Source: JAGTJU01 sp038257535
GTDB lineage: Bacteria; Myxococcota_A; Polyangia; Fen-1088
Length of the DNA stretch: 64,000 nucleotides
Reading direction: 5' to 3'
Assembly: GCA_038257535.1 (NCBI GenBank)
Contig: JBBSJE010000001.1
Location: forward strand, 54,693 to 118,692
Shown: positions 1 through 9,220 of the stretch, one piece after another
How the letters are laid out: each line of letters begins with the position of its first letter
Position numbering within the stretch: position 1 is the stretch's first letter
Program-made: the position numbers and the translations under genes
The notes under the pieces: generated by a model
What the model was told of the DNA's origin: nothing
What the model saw: the letters and a program-made list of their open reading frames with translations, nothing else
Database searches by the model: none

Positions 1-1489
1 GCAGATATCTGTCCTGGTGATACGTGGCGTACCAAACCAGAACACCTAGCCCTGTGGCCGCCGCAAGCTTCCACACTTGTTGCAGATGTCGCAATCCCAG
101 TGCCGGTAGCAGCAACAAGGGAAACAACGCTCCAAATACAGGGATGCGCCCATGGAAACGCTTCCAGTCGTGCGGAACGAGGGAAAACGTAAACATGCCA
201 GCGATCGTTTGCCAGATGCGTTCGGCAAGGTTGCCTTCCGGCATCCAACCAGGATCATTGAACTTGACGATTGTTCCTTCAATCCATGGATGACCGTGAA
301 AGACTGATTGTGCCAGGGGGTAAATCGGGTTGCTGTACCACAGCCAATTGCGCAACCAATGCGTGCTTGTGACCAGCAAGGCCACCCCTGCGGCCAGCCC
401 TACGACCTGCAAGTGCGGCTTGCACAACTGCCACGATAAGTGCTTTGCCAAGTGAGGGAGCAGGGCCAGTAGATAAAGCAGCGCGCCTCCGGCCAGGAGG
501 TAGATCACTTGGTACTTGGCCAACGTGGCTGCCCCTGCAAACAGCCCCAACAACATGGCCGCACCTTTTGTGCGAGGGCCCTGCGTGTAAGGCAGCAGCA
601 GCACCAGCACAGGCGCCCAAAACGCCAGGATGTGATCGGCGGCGAGGCTTAAGTTGGAATCGTAGAGGAACAAGCCAGGAAACAGAAACATGGCCACCCA
701 ACCACCCCGGCGAATCTGCCCACCCGAAATTTGGCGCACCAGCAAGCTCACGCCCACGAGGGTGGCCAGAAACACTGTGAATTCCAGGTGCGCTGCAAGC
801 TCGGTGCGAAGAAACAGACTGGCGCCCGGCATGAGCAGCGCCCAGGTGTACAGCCAACTGGCGAACTGGGGCAGGGTGCCGTGAAACCAACCCTCAACAA
901 AAGGGGCGATGCGACCCGAGGTTGCGTAGTGCTCGGCCACACCCATGTGGTACCAGCGAGAGTCGTAGGCCACGTTCGCCGGCGTTAAGATGGGAATGTA
1001 AACCAGCGCCAACCCCAGCGCGCCAGCCGCCCAGAGCCATGGCAGCCAGCGATGAGATGGTGTTCCTAGCCGAGGGGTCAGCCGCCTGGTGCGCACCCAT
1101 CGCGGCTGCAGATGCCGTTTGAGGTGAGGGGTTCCCGCGGCCAACAGAAGAGCAGGCCATGCGCAGAAGAACCATGGGCCAAGGCCGCCCACAAACCCCA
1201 CAAGACATACGCCGGTGGCAAACACCCATAGCCCTGCGGCAAAAGCAAACAGCAGATCTCGCGCCAGGGGCAATCTGGCCCCTAAACAGCGGTGCACCAG
1301 CGGTGCCCCGGCGGCCACACAGCTGAGGCTGAAGACAAGGCACAAAAGCCACAAGCCCAAATACTTCCAGACCAGCCATTGCCACAGCGGCTGATGATGG
1401 TGCGCCACCGCGGCCATGGTTCCCAACACCATAACCAAGCCCCCCACGGCAACGGTTTGTCGCCAGCGCCCTGTGTCCGAGAAAAACAT
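1..1489 (-). CDS. GT39-like membrane glycosyltransferase, 3' end beyond window
   Basis: The minus-strand frame from the ATG at 1489 stays open for 496 codons to the window edge, so the C-terminus is missing. The translation is a string of hydrophobic segments separated by short loops, with an N-terminal MFFSDTGRW, the loop YDSRWYHMGVAEHY near the second quarter and HQDRYL at the cut end. This layout, an acidic/aromatic first loop and a late DRYLL-type motif, is that of ArnT/PMT-like (GT39) transferases that move sugars from polyprenyl-phosphate carriers to lipids or proteins on the outer face of the inner membrane. Substrate cannot be told. A perfect 19-bp palindrome lies just before the start. 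Family assignment is from topology and motifs, so a general 'DUF2029/GT87-like' membrane transferase remains possible. Confidence 0.75.
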   Translation of the reverse strand, partial: MFFSDTGRWRQTVAVGGLVMVLGTMAAVAHHHQPLWQWLVWKYLGLWLLCLVFSLSCVAAGAPLVHRCLGARLPLARDLLFAFAAGLWVFATGVCLVGFVGGLGPWFFCAWPALLLAAGTPHLKRHLQPRWVRTRRLTPRLGTPSHRWLPWLWAAGALGLALVYIPILTPANVAYDSRWYHMGVAEHYATSGRIAPFVEGWFHGTLPQFASWLYTWALLMPGASLFLRTELAAHLEFTVFLATLVGVSLLVRQISGGQIRRGGWVAMFLFPGLFLYDSNLSLAADHILAFWAPVLVLLLPYTQGPRTKGAAMLLGLFAGAATLAKYQVIYLLAGGALLYLLALLPHLAKHLSWQLCKPHLQVVGLAAGVALLVTSTHWLRNWLWYSNPIYPLAQSVFHGHPWIEGTIVKFNDPGWMPEGNLAERIWQTIAGMFTFSLVPHDWKRFHGRIPVFGALFPLLLLPALGLRHLQQVWKLAAATGLGVLVWYATYHQDRYL

Positions 1490-1836
1490 GCGGCGTGGTT
1501 ATAAACCACGCAACCTCTGCGGGGCAGCGCCGAGAACCCGTTATGACAATATTTCGTGAGAACACAGGGTTAGCCACGTTGTGTCCACCGGTTTCGGATG
1601 CGCCCAAGCCACAACCAGCGCCCGCGCGCTCAGGGCCTAGGCGTGTGCGCGTGTGGCCGCCACCGCCCGTGGGCTGGCCGCCAGCGCCGCAGCAAAACGC
1701 CCCGCCTCCCAAAAAGCCTTGAGGAAGCCTTGAGCCCGTTGCGAGACAAGCTCGCGGTGAATGCCGTTTCAGGCGCGTTTCATCAGGAACCGCTTGCAGA
1801 TGCCCCGCACCGCAAGTGATGCTTCGGCGCAATCGC
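1490..1836. promoter_or_regulatory. Divergent intergenic region with perfect 19-bp palindrome
   Basis: This space separates the minus-strand glycosyltransferase from the plus-strand lipoprotein. At 1493-1511 there is a perfect inverted repeat, GCGTGGTT-ATA-AACCACGC, ending 3 bases before the transferase start codon. On the minus strand it contains TATAAC about 8 bases before the ATG, so a repressor site over a -10 box is plausible, with a leaderless transcript. No good -35 box or ribosome site was seen. Nothing convincing as a gene lies in 1512-1815; the open frames there lack homologous-looking protein sequence. Confidence 0.45.
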
Positions 1837-2922
1837 ATGAAGGTCTTTTTTGTTTTCTCGTTGAGTGTGTTGTCGCTGTTCGGATGTGTAAAAAAAAGCG
1901 ATCCGGTTTTGTATTCGCAGCCGCTTAAGCCTGCGCCTCCGGTTTTGGCACCTGAAGACCCGGGGGTGCAGGGCGATGGCGATCACGTGGTTGGACCTGA
2001 GTTTACAAAGGATCCGGATCTAGCCGACAAAGGCGCGCCCGCGGGCCGTCGCTTCGAGTTCACCATGGACTCGAACGATAGCCAGATCTTTCGCGGCGAG
2101 GACACCACTTTGAAGCCGGAGCATCAGCATCCGTTCACGCGTAAGATCTCGGTGTACGTGCCGGCGCAATACAAAGATGGCACGCCCGCTCCGTTTATGA
2201 TCATTCACGATGGGCCGGGTCCCTTGGGGCGGATAGGGCTAGCGCTTGACAATCTGACGATCTCAGAAGATCCGAACCGCCAGTTGCCGGCGTTTGTGGC
2301 CATCGGCGTGGCCAATGGTGGGGCGGACTCTAAAGGCAGCGAACGCGGTTTGGAATACGACACGATGTCGGATCGGTTGGCGCGTTTTATCAACGACGAA
2401 GTGCTGCCTGCGGTGCTGGCAAATTCGGAGATAAAGGCGGCTTACCCTCGCTTTGCCCTTACACAAGATCCGTGGGGACGTGCGGTGTTCGGGTGCAGTT
2501 CGGGTGGCGCTGCCGCGCTGACCATGGGTTGGTTCCGGCCTGATCTGTTTCGCCGTTTGGTGACGTATTCGGGAACGTTTGTTGACCAGCAAGATGACGA
2601 CGCGCCCGAAGAGGCGACGTACCCCCTGGGTGCTTGGGAGTACCACTCGAGCATGAAGCTGATCGAGTCAAGCGAGGCTAAGCCGCTACGTATCTTTACA
2701 CACGTTTCCGAGCAAGATCTTCGCTTCAACGATCCTGAAGAAACCTACCACAACTGGGTGATGGCTAACGAACGCACCGCCCGGGCGTTGAAGGCCAAGA
2801 ACTACCACTATCGCTATGTGTTCAGCAAAGCCTCGAAGCATTGTGACGATCGTGTGTTCGACCACACGTTGGCCGACACGCTGGTGTGGATGTGGCGAGG
2901 TTATAAACCCAGCGGGAAATGA
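1837..2922 (+). CDS. Esterase-like alpha/beta hydrolase lipoprotein
   Basis: 361 residues. The chosen ATG gives MKVFFVFSLSVLSLFGC, a short lipoprotein signal with lipobox LFGC; GTG 1816 and ATG 1819 in the same frame would add a few charged residues. The mature part is an alpha/beta hydrolase of the enterochelin-esterase/esterase D type: oxyanion region FMIIHDGPGP, nucleophile elbow GCSSGG, and a late His in SKASKHCDD followed by the usual C-terminal helix ending WMWRGYKP. It should be a periplasm- or surface-anchored carboxylic ester hydrolase; the substrate is unknown. It converges on the DUF1552 gene with only 9 bases between stops. No clear ribosome binding site was seen for any start. 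Confidence 0.75.
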   Translation: MKVFFVFSLSVLSLFGCVKKSDPVLYSQPLKPAPPVLAPEDPGVQGDGDHVVGPEFTKDPDLADKGAPAGRRFEFTMDSNDSQIFRGEDTTLKPEHQHPFTRKISVYVPAQYKDGTPAPFMIIHDGPGPLGRIGLALDNLTISEDPNRQLPAFVAIGVANGGADSKGSERGLEYDTMSDRLARFINDEVLPAVLANSEIKAAYPRFALTQDPWGRAVFGCSSGGAAALTMGWFRPDLFRRLVTYSGTFVDQQDDDAPEEATYPLGAWEYHSSMKLIESSEAKPLRIFTHVSEQDLRFNDPEETYHNWVMANERTARALKAKNYHYRYVFSKASKHCDDRVFDHTLADTLVWMWRGYKPSGK

Positions 2923-2931
2923 GCCGCGGGC

Positions 2932-4299
2932 TTAGCCTGTCAGCCCCGGCAGCGGCCCTCGGCATTGGCTGGGCACACCAAAGCTGCTGGCTTCAATGCC
3001 CATGGCGTTCATGAAGGAAACGTAGAGCTCCGCTTGGCTTGGACCCGTGGCTTTGTCAGACCCGGCTTTGTACTGAACGTAGCTGACCCCGTCGGTTTGG
3101 TTGGGGTAGGAGATCTGGCGCCCGGTTTTGAAGTAACCGCCGCCGCTGCCCGCCACGATCATAGGCATCCAGTCGTAGTTGTGGTTTCCGGCGCCGTGTT
3201 CGGAGCACCAAAACACCACCGTGTTGTCCAGCAGGCTGCGGCCCCCTTCATCCACGGCCTTGAGCTGATCAAGGAAGCTGGCGAATCGGCCAGCAAACCA
3301 TTCGCTGTATTTGTTGCGCAAAGGCCATCCCGCGGCGCCGTAATCGTGGGAAGCGTCGTGGATGCCTTTGGCAAACCCAGGCAGTTGAACGTTGCCACCA
3401 GAGCCTTGGTACACAAGCGACGCCACGCGGGTTAGATCGCAGGCCAAGGCGGTGGCCAGCAGTTTCATTTGGGCATCGCCCGCCGCAATGAGACCCTCGA
3501 CCCCTGAGGAGGGGGCGCCGGGTTGGGTGGGGGCCTTGCATCCGCTCCCGCCCGACGAAGTGAGGCGCGTTTCCACTTCGCGGATGGCTTCCAGATGCGA
3601 TTCGACCTTCATGCGATCGTCGCCACTCATTCGGCCCGCCAAACTGGCGTAGTCTTCCTTGATGCCATCTAAAACCGATTTTCGGTCGGCGTTCAGTTTT
3701 GCAAAAGCGGTTTGATCGGTACCAAGATCAGAGAACAACCGCGTGAACACTTGGCGCGGATCCGAAATGGGTTGGATGGGAACGCGCGCGGCGCTGTAGG
3801 AAACCGTGCCTGAAAAGCCGCCGCTGGCTTGGGCGCCCAACTGCACAGAGGGAAATTTTGTGCCGGTGGAGATCTCTTTGGCGATGGCCTGGTCAATGGA
3901 AATCCCACCTCCTGACCCGCTGTTCGACGGCATGCACGTGCTGAGATTCACCATGGGCTTTTGATGGCCGGGATCGATGGCAGCCGCGTCGAATAGCGCG
4001 CTTTTGTTGTTGATCCCGTCAAGCATCAGCAAGCTGTCCGAATGTCGGGCCAGCGGCTGTAGCGGCGTTGTCAGCACCAGCTTTCCTTGCGCGTCGTTTT
4101 TGCAACGCAGCCAATCAGCCCCTTGGCCGCAAGGGGTAAAGAACATGATGAAACGCTTGGGCGCGCCGTTGGGGCCGGTTTTGGATAGCGGGCCCTCCGC
4201 GCGCGCCACCTGGACGCGTGCCATCACGTCTAACAAAGGCAAGGGAATCGCGATGCCTCCCAAGCTGCGCAGCACGGCTCGTCGGCTGATCGGTTTCAT
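2932..4299 (-). CDS. DUF1552 Tat-exported protein (pair 1)
   Basis: 455 residues from the ATG at 4299, which overlaps the stop of the upstream DUF1592 gene by 4 bases (ATGA), so the two are translationally coupled; the open frame continues further upstream but that part is inside the neighbour. The N-terminus SRRAVLRSLGGIAIPLPLL is a twin-arginine signal. Family features: FIMFFTPCGQGADW, the loop CMPSNSGSGGGISIDQAIA, FWCSEHGAGNHNYDWMP and AGSGGGYFKTGR. DUF1552 proteins are common in planctomycetes and myxobacteria beside DUF1592 cytochrome-like proteins; their biochemical role is unknown. Export by Tat suggests folding, possibly with a cofactor, before secretion. Confidence 0.88.
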   Translation of the reverse strand: MKPISRRAVLRSLGGIAIPLPLLDVMARVQVARAEGPLSKTGPNGAPKRFIMFFTPCGQGADWLRCKNDAQGKLVLTTPLQPLARHSDSLLMLDGINNKSALFDAAAIDPGHQKPMVNLSTCMPSNSGSGGGISIDQAIAKEISTGTKFPSVQLGAQASGGFSGTVSYSAARVPIQPISDPRQVFTRLFSDLGTDQTAFAKLNADRKSVLDGIKEDYASLAGRMSGDDRMKVESHLEAIREVETRLTSSGGSGCKAPTQPGAPSSGVEGLIAAGDAQMKLLATALACDLTRVASLVYQGSGGNVQLPGFAKGIHDASHDYGAAGWPLRNKYSEWFAGRFASFLDQLKAVDEGGRSLLDNTVVFWCSEHGAGNHNYDWMPMIVAGSGGGYFKTGRQISYPNQTDGVSYVQYKAGSDKATGPSQAELYVSFMNAMGIEASSFGVPSQCRGPLPGLTG

Positions 4300-5993
4300 T
4301 GGCCACCTTCCACGCGCTTGTAAAGGAATGCATCGGTTTGCGTAAGATCTCCCAACATCGTTTTGAGGGGAGCGTCTTGGCCGAACCCACACGACAGTTG
4401 TGCCAGCGCGTGCTCGTTTTCGGTCTCGCTACGACCAAACGCAAACCGGAACCATTGCGTGGCGATGCACTGGCGTATGCGTTCGCTTGCGGCGAGCTTG
4501 CTGGACAGATCGACAGAGTTTTCAAACGGGCCGTCAACGTCGGTTTCAGTCAGGATGCCCTTGGTGTCAATGGGTTTGCCTTTTTCTTCGCTGCGGTAGC
4601 GACCAGCGGCGTCGAAGTTTTCAAACGCAAAGCCGATGGGGTCTAAGAATTTGTGGCAAGACGCGCACGCGGATTCCGCATGTTGCTCGAAGCGTTCGCG
4701 TGTGGTGAGCGCTGACGTATCGCTGGCTTCAACGGGGGGCACCCCAGGCGGGGGCAGCGGCAGTTCCATACACAGAATTTGTTCCAGCACGAATTTTCCG
4801 CGCAGTACGGGGGAGGTCTCTTGGGGTTTTGAATGTGCCGCCAAAAGCCCCGGCATGGCCAAGATCCCCATGCGTTGATCCGCGCCCGCAGGCCCCTTGG
4901 GCGCGAGACTCACGCGGTCGAATCCATTGCTCATCGAGGTGGCGTCGCTCATGCCCAAAAACGAGGCCAGGTCGCGGTTCACAAACGTGTAATCGGCGGT
5001 AAACAGTTTGCTCACCGTGCCCTCTTGGCCCCAGATGATGTCGTCCATCATGCGGGTGAGCTCTTCGATCATCGACGGCACCACGGCACCATATCCAGGG
5101 AACAGTTTTTCGTCCTTGGCGGATTGGGCCAGCGTGTCTAGCAATAGCCATCCCGAATAGAACCTGCGCACCGCGATTTTCGCGCGCGGATCGTCAAGCA
5201 TGCGGCTGACCTGCTGCTGAACCTGCTCGGCCGTTGCAAGCTCGTTGCGCTCGGCCGCTTCGAAGAGGGTTTTGTCAGGCATGGTGCCCCACAGAAGGTA
5301 AGACAAACGCGAGGCCACCTCATACGCCGTGAGCGGTACAACCGTCTTGCCCTGCGCTTGGGTAACCTCACCCAGCTCGGGCCGATAAAGGAACGCCGGC
5401 GATGCCAGCATGCGGATCAAGGCCAGACGAATGCCATTTTTGTGGTCGCCCGTGGCGCGTCCTTTTTGGTAGGTCGCAAGCAATCCGGTGCGTTCGGCGG
5501 CTTCCAAAGGGCGCCGGTAGGCCCGCGAACCAAAGCTTGCAATGAAGTCTTCAGCGCAGCCGGTTTCGCCCTTGTCACCAACGTTACAAGGGTGCAGGGA
5601 ATCCAGTCGTTCAATCGCGGTGTTGGCCAGCTTTTCGGCGGCTTTGAAGGTGTAATCTGCCAGCGTGTAAGTCACTGTTTGCGTTGACACGTGGTTGTCG
5701 AAGCCGTGAACCTTGGATTCTGGAGGAAAGGCGTTGGCGGGCGCGCTGGTGTCGCCCAGGAGATCGGCCACTGTGTTGTTGTATTCCGTCTTTGTCAGGC
5801 GGCGCAGAGGTGATGCCCCTGGTTCAACGAGGTTGCCATCAGGGCAGTCTTGGCCCACGGACCCCGCGCTTCCCCCGGTGCGGCCACGGCCCCCTCGGCC
5901 GCCAGAGCCCTCCACGATGTCAGTTAAACCAATGGAACCACTGCAGGCGCTGACCCACACGGAAAACGTTGAAAGGCAGATCCAGGCTCTCAT
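4296..5993 (-). CDS. DUF1592/DUF1588/DUF1585 cytochrome-like lipoprotein (pair 1)
   Basis: 565 residues. Signal MRAWICLSTFSVWVSAC ends in a lipobox (Cys17), then a Gly/Arg/Ser-rich linker. The rest follows the family order DUF1587 (RRLTKTEYNNTVADLLG), DUF1595 (RAYRRPLEAAE), DUF1592 (VASRLSYLLWGTMPD), DUF1588 (SPVLRGKFVLEQILC) and DUF1585, with a heme-binding CASCH motif at residues 443-447. The families are known as 'planctomycete cytochrome-type' proteins of unknown reaction; a periplasmic or surface electron-carrying enzyme is an inference. It forms a two-gene operon with the DUF1552 gene; a promoter fits at 6059-6087. Confidence 0.88.
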   Translation of the reverse strand: MRAWICLSTFSVWVSACSGSIGLTDIVEGSGGRGGRGRTGGSAGSVGQDCPDGNLVEPGASPLRRLTKTEYNNTVADLLGDTSAPANAFPPESKVHGFDNHVSTQTVTYTLADYTFKAAEKLANTAIERLDSLHPCNVGDKGETGCAEDFIASFGSRAYRRPLEAAERTGLLATYQKGRATGDHKNGIRLALIRMLASPAFLYRPELGEVTQAQGKTVVPLTAYEVASRLSYLLWGTMPDKTLFEAAERNELATAEQVQQQVSRMLDDPRAKIAVRRFYSGWLLLDTLAQSAKDEKLFPGYGAVVPSMIEELTRMMDDIIWGQEGTVSKLFTADYTFVNRDLASFLGMSDATSMSNGFDRVSLAPKGPAGADQRMGILAMPGLLAAHSKPQETSPVLRGKFVLEQILCMELPLPPPGVPPVEASDTSALTTRERFEQHAESACASCHKFLDPIGFAFENFDAAGRYRSEEKGKPIDTKGILTETDVDGPFENSVDLSSKLAASERIRQCIATQWFRFAFGRSETENEHALAQLSCGFGQDAPLKTMLGDLTQTDAFLYKRVEGGQ

Positions 5994-6058
5994 GATGCAC
6001 CTGTACTTCAGAGGTGTTTGGGAGCGACGCGTCGTAGGAGCACGAGCGCAACTCCTTA

Positions 6059-6087
6059 ATTACACCTTCGGCAGAAATAAGATGCAA
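6059..6087 (-). promoter_or_regulatory. Sigma70-like promoter of DUF1592/DUF1552 pair 1
   Basis: On the minus strand TTGCAT (6087-6082), a 17-base spacer, then TGTAAT (6064-6059) lie about 65 bases before the DUF1592 start. The match to the -35/-10 consensus is good and the spacing ideal. It sits in the short gap after the metallophosphoesterase stop, so pair 1 can be transcribed independently of it. Confidence 0.5.
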
Positions 6088-6108
6088 CTCAAACAGAATA
6101 GAAACTGA

Positions 6109-7275
6109 CTAGGCCACCGCACCGATTTCGATTCTGGTGATCTCGGCTTGTGTACCCACCCTCAAGGGAGGGCCCCAATATCCAGGTCCCGCGCTGACAT
6201 AAATCTGGGTGTCGGCCGTACGGTGCAGGCCGCGGACGAAGGGCTGGTCCAGTCGCACCAAATATGAAAAAGGCCAAATCTGCCCGGCGTGGGTGTGCCC
6301 CGAGAGCTGCAGGTCCACGCCGTGTTGTTGGGCTTGGCGCACCGTTTTGGGTTGGTGCGCCAGCAACACCACGGCCGCCTCGGCCGGCCTGCCTCTGAGC
6401 GCGCGTTCAACGTCGGCGCCGTGGCCATTTCCGAAGCTGTGGGCGCTGGCGTCGTCGACGCCAGCCAACACGAACTTTGCGTCGCCTTGCCCTAACACGA
6501 CATGTTCGTTGCGAAGCACGCGGATGCCCATCCGCAACAATTCCGCCAGCCAAGCCTCCACGCCCGAATAGTACTCATGGTTGCCCGTCACAAAATACAC
6601 GCCGTAACGCGCTTTCAGTCCGGCCAGGGGCGCTGCGGCCGCGCGCAGGTCGTGCACGCTGCCATCCACGAGATCGCCCGTGATGGCAATGACATCAGGC
6701 TGTTCGGCGTTGGTCAATTCAACCAAACGCTGGGCGAACGCGCGGCCTATCGTGGGACCAAAATGCACGTCGGTCAGCTGCAGGATGCGCAGTCCCTGCA
6801 ACCCCTTAGGCCATCTCGCCAAGGTCACGGGCACCGTCTTCACATGCAAACTCGACAAAGCTTGGGCCACGCCCATCAAACCGGCCAACCCCGCGGTGCC
6901 GCCGGCCAGCGCCCCCAGCACCCGTGCGACGAAAGTGCGTCGCTGGGGGTCCGCAGGCTGGCCCGCCCAGGTCTGCGACGCGAAGACACCCAGCCGAACG
7001 AGTTCGGTGCCCACCAGCAGCACAAACAGCAAAAACATGAGCCCCATCCACAAGAAGGCGGGCCAGGCCACCCAAACCCGCGCGGCTTGTGGCAATTGCC
7101 GTCCCACAACCAGCGCCAGCGGCAGCGACAGCGCCAATGTGACAAGCGCCGCTGTGGCCCACGCCCGGTAGGGTGCCGGCAAGGCGGTGTTTTTCACCAA
7201 TCGCAGCCAAAAGTAGAAGTGAATGCCGCCGACAAGAGTCAAAGCGACCGAAAAGAACAGAAGCAGGCGAGCCAC
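6109..7275 (-). CDS. Membrane-anchored metallophosphoesterase
   Basis: 388 residues if started at GTG 7275, where the first membrane helix begins (VARLLLFFSVALTLVGG); the frame is open to 7395 but the extra residues look non-coding. Residues 1-120 hold about three to four membrane segments, then a short QRRTFVARVLG stretch and another helix. The C-terminal two-thirds is a calcineurin-like phosphoesterase with all metal motifs: TDVHFG, GDLVDG, GNHEYY and SGHTHAGQ. The layout matches the YkuE/YaeI group, whose better known members act on lipid A precursors or phospho-lipids; the substrate here is inferred only. It is divergent from the Crp/Fnr regulator gene. Confidence 0.85.
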   Translation of the reverse strand: MARLLLFFSVALTLVGGIHFYFWLRLVKNTALPAPYRAWATAALVTLALSLPLALVVGRQLPQAARVWVAWPAFLWMGLMFLLFVLLVGTELVRLGVFASQTWAGQPADPQRRTFVARVLGALAGGTAGLAGLMGVAQALSSLHVKTVPVTLARWPKGLQGLRILQLTDVHFGPTIGRAFAQRLVELTNAEQPDVIAITGDLVDGSVHDLRAAAAPLAGLKARYGVYFVTGNHEYYSGVEAWLAELLRMGIRVLRNEHVVLGQGDAKFVLAGVDDASAHSFGNGHGADVERALRGRPAEAAVVLLAHQPKTVRQAQQHGVDLQLSGHTHAGQIWPFSYLVRLDQPFVRGLHRTADTQIYVSAGPGYWGPPLRVGTQAEITRIEIGAVA

Positions 7276-7371
7276 GGGGGCGCAGTTTAGCGGAGCTTCG
7301 CAGACAAGCCTCAAAACCTGTATGCCATTCGATAGGTGTGCCAATGTGGCGCGTGGTGGGAAATGAACACT

Positions 7372-7406
7372 GTGGCACAAACGACACAGAGGCATCCCTG
7401 TGCCAA
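7372..7406. promoter_or_regulatory. Nested inverted repeats in divergent promoter region
   Basis: Between the metallophosphoesterase and the Crp/Fnr gene are overlapping dyads: TGTG-N10-CACA at 7372-7389, and TGGCACA (7374-7380) matched perfectly by TGTGCCA (7400-7406). The first resembles the half-site spacing of Crp/Fnr family operators, so autoregulation by the downstream gene product is possible but not shown. Confidence 0.3.
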
Positions 7407-7498
7407 AGCGCGCATGTCCGCGAAATTGCTGGGGGCCCGTAAGACCTATCTTGGCACCAGTGTTGCTGAAGTCACCTCCGCCACGGAAAGGAGCCCCA

Positions 7499-8269
7499 AT
7501 GTCGTTCGCAACCGCTACCCCGCTTCGAGTTCTGTTCCCAGTGTCTCGCCCAACCCGCTCTGCCAGTGTTCAGCCTGTGTTGGCTGCTCTGCGCTGCTGC
7601 CCCTTCTTTACGGGGTGGTCACAAGCGGCGCTTGCGTCGCTGTCGATGGTCGGGTCGTTGCGCTCATTTGGCAACGGGCAAGTCGTATTGCCCGAAGGCA
7701 CAACAAGCGACCACGCGGTGGTGGTGGTAAGGGGCCGTCTACGCGCGGTTCGCCGCGCCGACAAAGGCCGCGAAGTGACGCTAGAGGTTTTCCGCGAAGG
7801 CACGGTGTGCATCGACACGCTGTTTGGCACCACGCAAGCCAATCATGATCTGATTGCCGCTGAAACCAGCTTGCTCTTGTTCTTGCCACGTGAAGCTTTG
7901 TTGGCGCAGGTTCGCAGCAACCCCGATGCTGCCTTGTCGCTGGCGAAAGATTTCGAACGTCGCCTGGCCGGTGCACGCGCGATGGCTGCAGGCATGGCGT
8001 TGTCTGATGTCGAAACGCGGCTTAAAGATGTGCTTGTGCGGATGGCACAAGATGAAGGTGAGCTGGTTCCCGGCGGCACCTTGATTCGCAAGAGCCCCAC
8101 GCAGCAAGAGTTGGGAACAATGATCGGCGCGTGTCGGGAGACCGTCTCGCGCATCGTGGCTGATTTTGCCCGCAAAGGTTTGGTTAAGCTGCAAGGCCGC
8201 AAGCTCACGCTGTCACCGCAATTTCTTGCGCTTGATCTGGCGGATCGCGCGGCGCTGGCGGCCAGCTAG
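7499..8269 (+). CDS. Crp/Fnr family transcription regulator
   Basis: 256 residues from ATG 7499, which has a strong AAAGGAG site 5 bases upstream; an in-frame start 99 bases earlier lacks one. Residues 20-140 form a cyclic-nucleotide-binding-type beta roll (LRSFGNGQVVLPEGTTSDHAVVVVRG is split over the first strands), and residues 170-250 a winged helix with the recognition helix CRETVSRIVADFARKG. No Cys cluster typical of iron-sulfur Fnr is seen in the N-terminus, and the cAMP-contact residues of Crp are not obvious, so the effector is unknown. It is divergent from the phosphoesterase gene and may bind the dyads between them. Confidence 0.9.
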   Translation: MSFATATPLRVLFPVSRPTRSASVQPVLAALRCCPFFTGWSQAALASLSMVGSLRSFGNGQVVLPEGTTSDHAVVVVRGRLRAVRRADKGREVTLEVFREGTVCIDTLFGTTQANHDLIAAETSLLLFLPREALLAQVRSNPDAALSLAKDFERRLAGARAMAAGMALSDVETRLKDVLVRMAQDEGELVPGGTLIRKSPTQQELGTMIGACRETVSRIVADFARKGLVKLQGRKLTLSPQFLALDLADRAALAAS

Positions 8270-8416
8270 CAAGCCAACGAGGCGCGCGGCCGGGAGGTCC
8301 CGACGAAGGGCGCTGGCGGTGCTTCGTGCTCGCCTTGCCCCCGGCCTGGGGGGCCTGGGATGCTCAAGGGTAAATCGATGCCGCCACTTGCCAAATTGCA
8401 ATGTAGCTGTGGCATC

Positions 8417-9220
8417 ATGCGCTTGATGAAGCCCTGTATCGTAGCGCTCTTGCTCGTGTGTTGTGCCCTCGGATGCGACGACGAAATGGTGAGGAAGTTG
8501 GGCAATGACGCCGCTTTGGGCGGTGGCGCGTTTGACGCCAACGTGGCAGATGCCCCCCCTGCAAGCGACGCTGGGTTCGCCGACGGCGCTCAGCCTCGCG
8601 ACGCGCAGCAGTCCGATGGTGCGGCCCCCGATTCGGGCGGCGCTGATTCGGCCGCGGCTCTGATGCCCGGAGCGCTGCGGGCACAGGGCTACCTAAAGAG
8701 CACGGACAGCCCGTTTGCTGGGATCGACTTCGTGTATTTTCATTTAGAGGACTTTGAGGATGGCCTGCTTAACACGCCGGGCGTTGGCGACGAGGGCAAG
8801 GGACGCCGATCGAGCAGCTTTGGCCCTTCGTTGATCGATTCTGTCGACGGCGATGACGGCAACCCCACCGACGACAAATGCGCAAAAGCGGTGGGCACCT
8901 GCGACGCATGGTGGGGCAGCGGCACGTTAAAGTTCACCTTCGACGCCATGGCCCTGGGTGGATTGCCCACGCACGCGGGCGCGGTGTGGACCGACGGCGC
9001 CGGCAAAGTTGGCTTCGAGGCCTTCGGTCCTGATGGTCAGGTGATCTATTCGGTCGAGCCCTTTTCGGAGCCGGGCTTTCCCGACGACACCGTGAACAGC
9101 TCCACCAAAGAGGATCGCTTCTTCGGCGCCTACGCCCCTGAGGGCATATCCGCCATTCGCATCTACAACACAGCTGGCGGCGTTGAGGTGGATCACCTTC
9201 AATACGGGCGCGCCCGGTAG
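8417..9220 (+). CDS. Unknown lipoprotein with Asp/Ala-rich linker
   Basis: 267 residues. The ATG at 8417 gives MRLMKPCIVALLLVCCALGC, a clear lipoprotein signal with lipobox ALGC; earlier in-frame starts place extra residues before it. Residues 25-85 are a low-complexity linker rich in Ala, Asp and Gly, as in surface lipoproteins of myxobacteria. The C-terminal domain (about 170 residues, with YFHLEDFEDGLLNTPGV and FEAFGPDGQVIYSVEPF) looks like a beta-sandwich, similar in style to carbohydrate-binding or PEP-CTERM-type globular domains, but I recognise no family. It is followed by another lipoprotein gene on the same strand. Confidence 0.7.
   Translation: MRLMKPCIVALLLVCCALGCDDEMVRKLGNDAALGGGAFDANVADAPPASDAGFADGAQPRDAQQSDGAAPDSGGADSAAALMPGALRAQGYLKSTDSPFAGIDFVYFHLEDFEDGLLNTPGVGDEGKGRRSSSFGPSLIDSVDGDDGNPTDDKCAKAVGTCDAWWGSGTLKFTFDAMALGGLPTHAGAVWTDGAGKVGFEAFGPDGQVIYSVEPFSEPGFPDDTVNSSTKEDRFFGAYAPEGISAIRIYNTAGGVEVDHLQYGRAR

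Noticed and set aside
279..890. Minus-strand open frame of 203 codons
   Set aside because: Shadow of the GT39-like gene in a different frame.
894..1838. Long minus-strand open frame of 314 codons
   Set aside because: Composition is not protein-like; the true membrane glycosyltransferase uses another minus frame that has no stop before the window edge.
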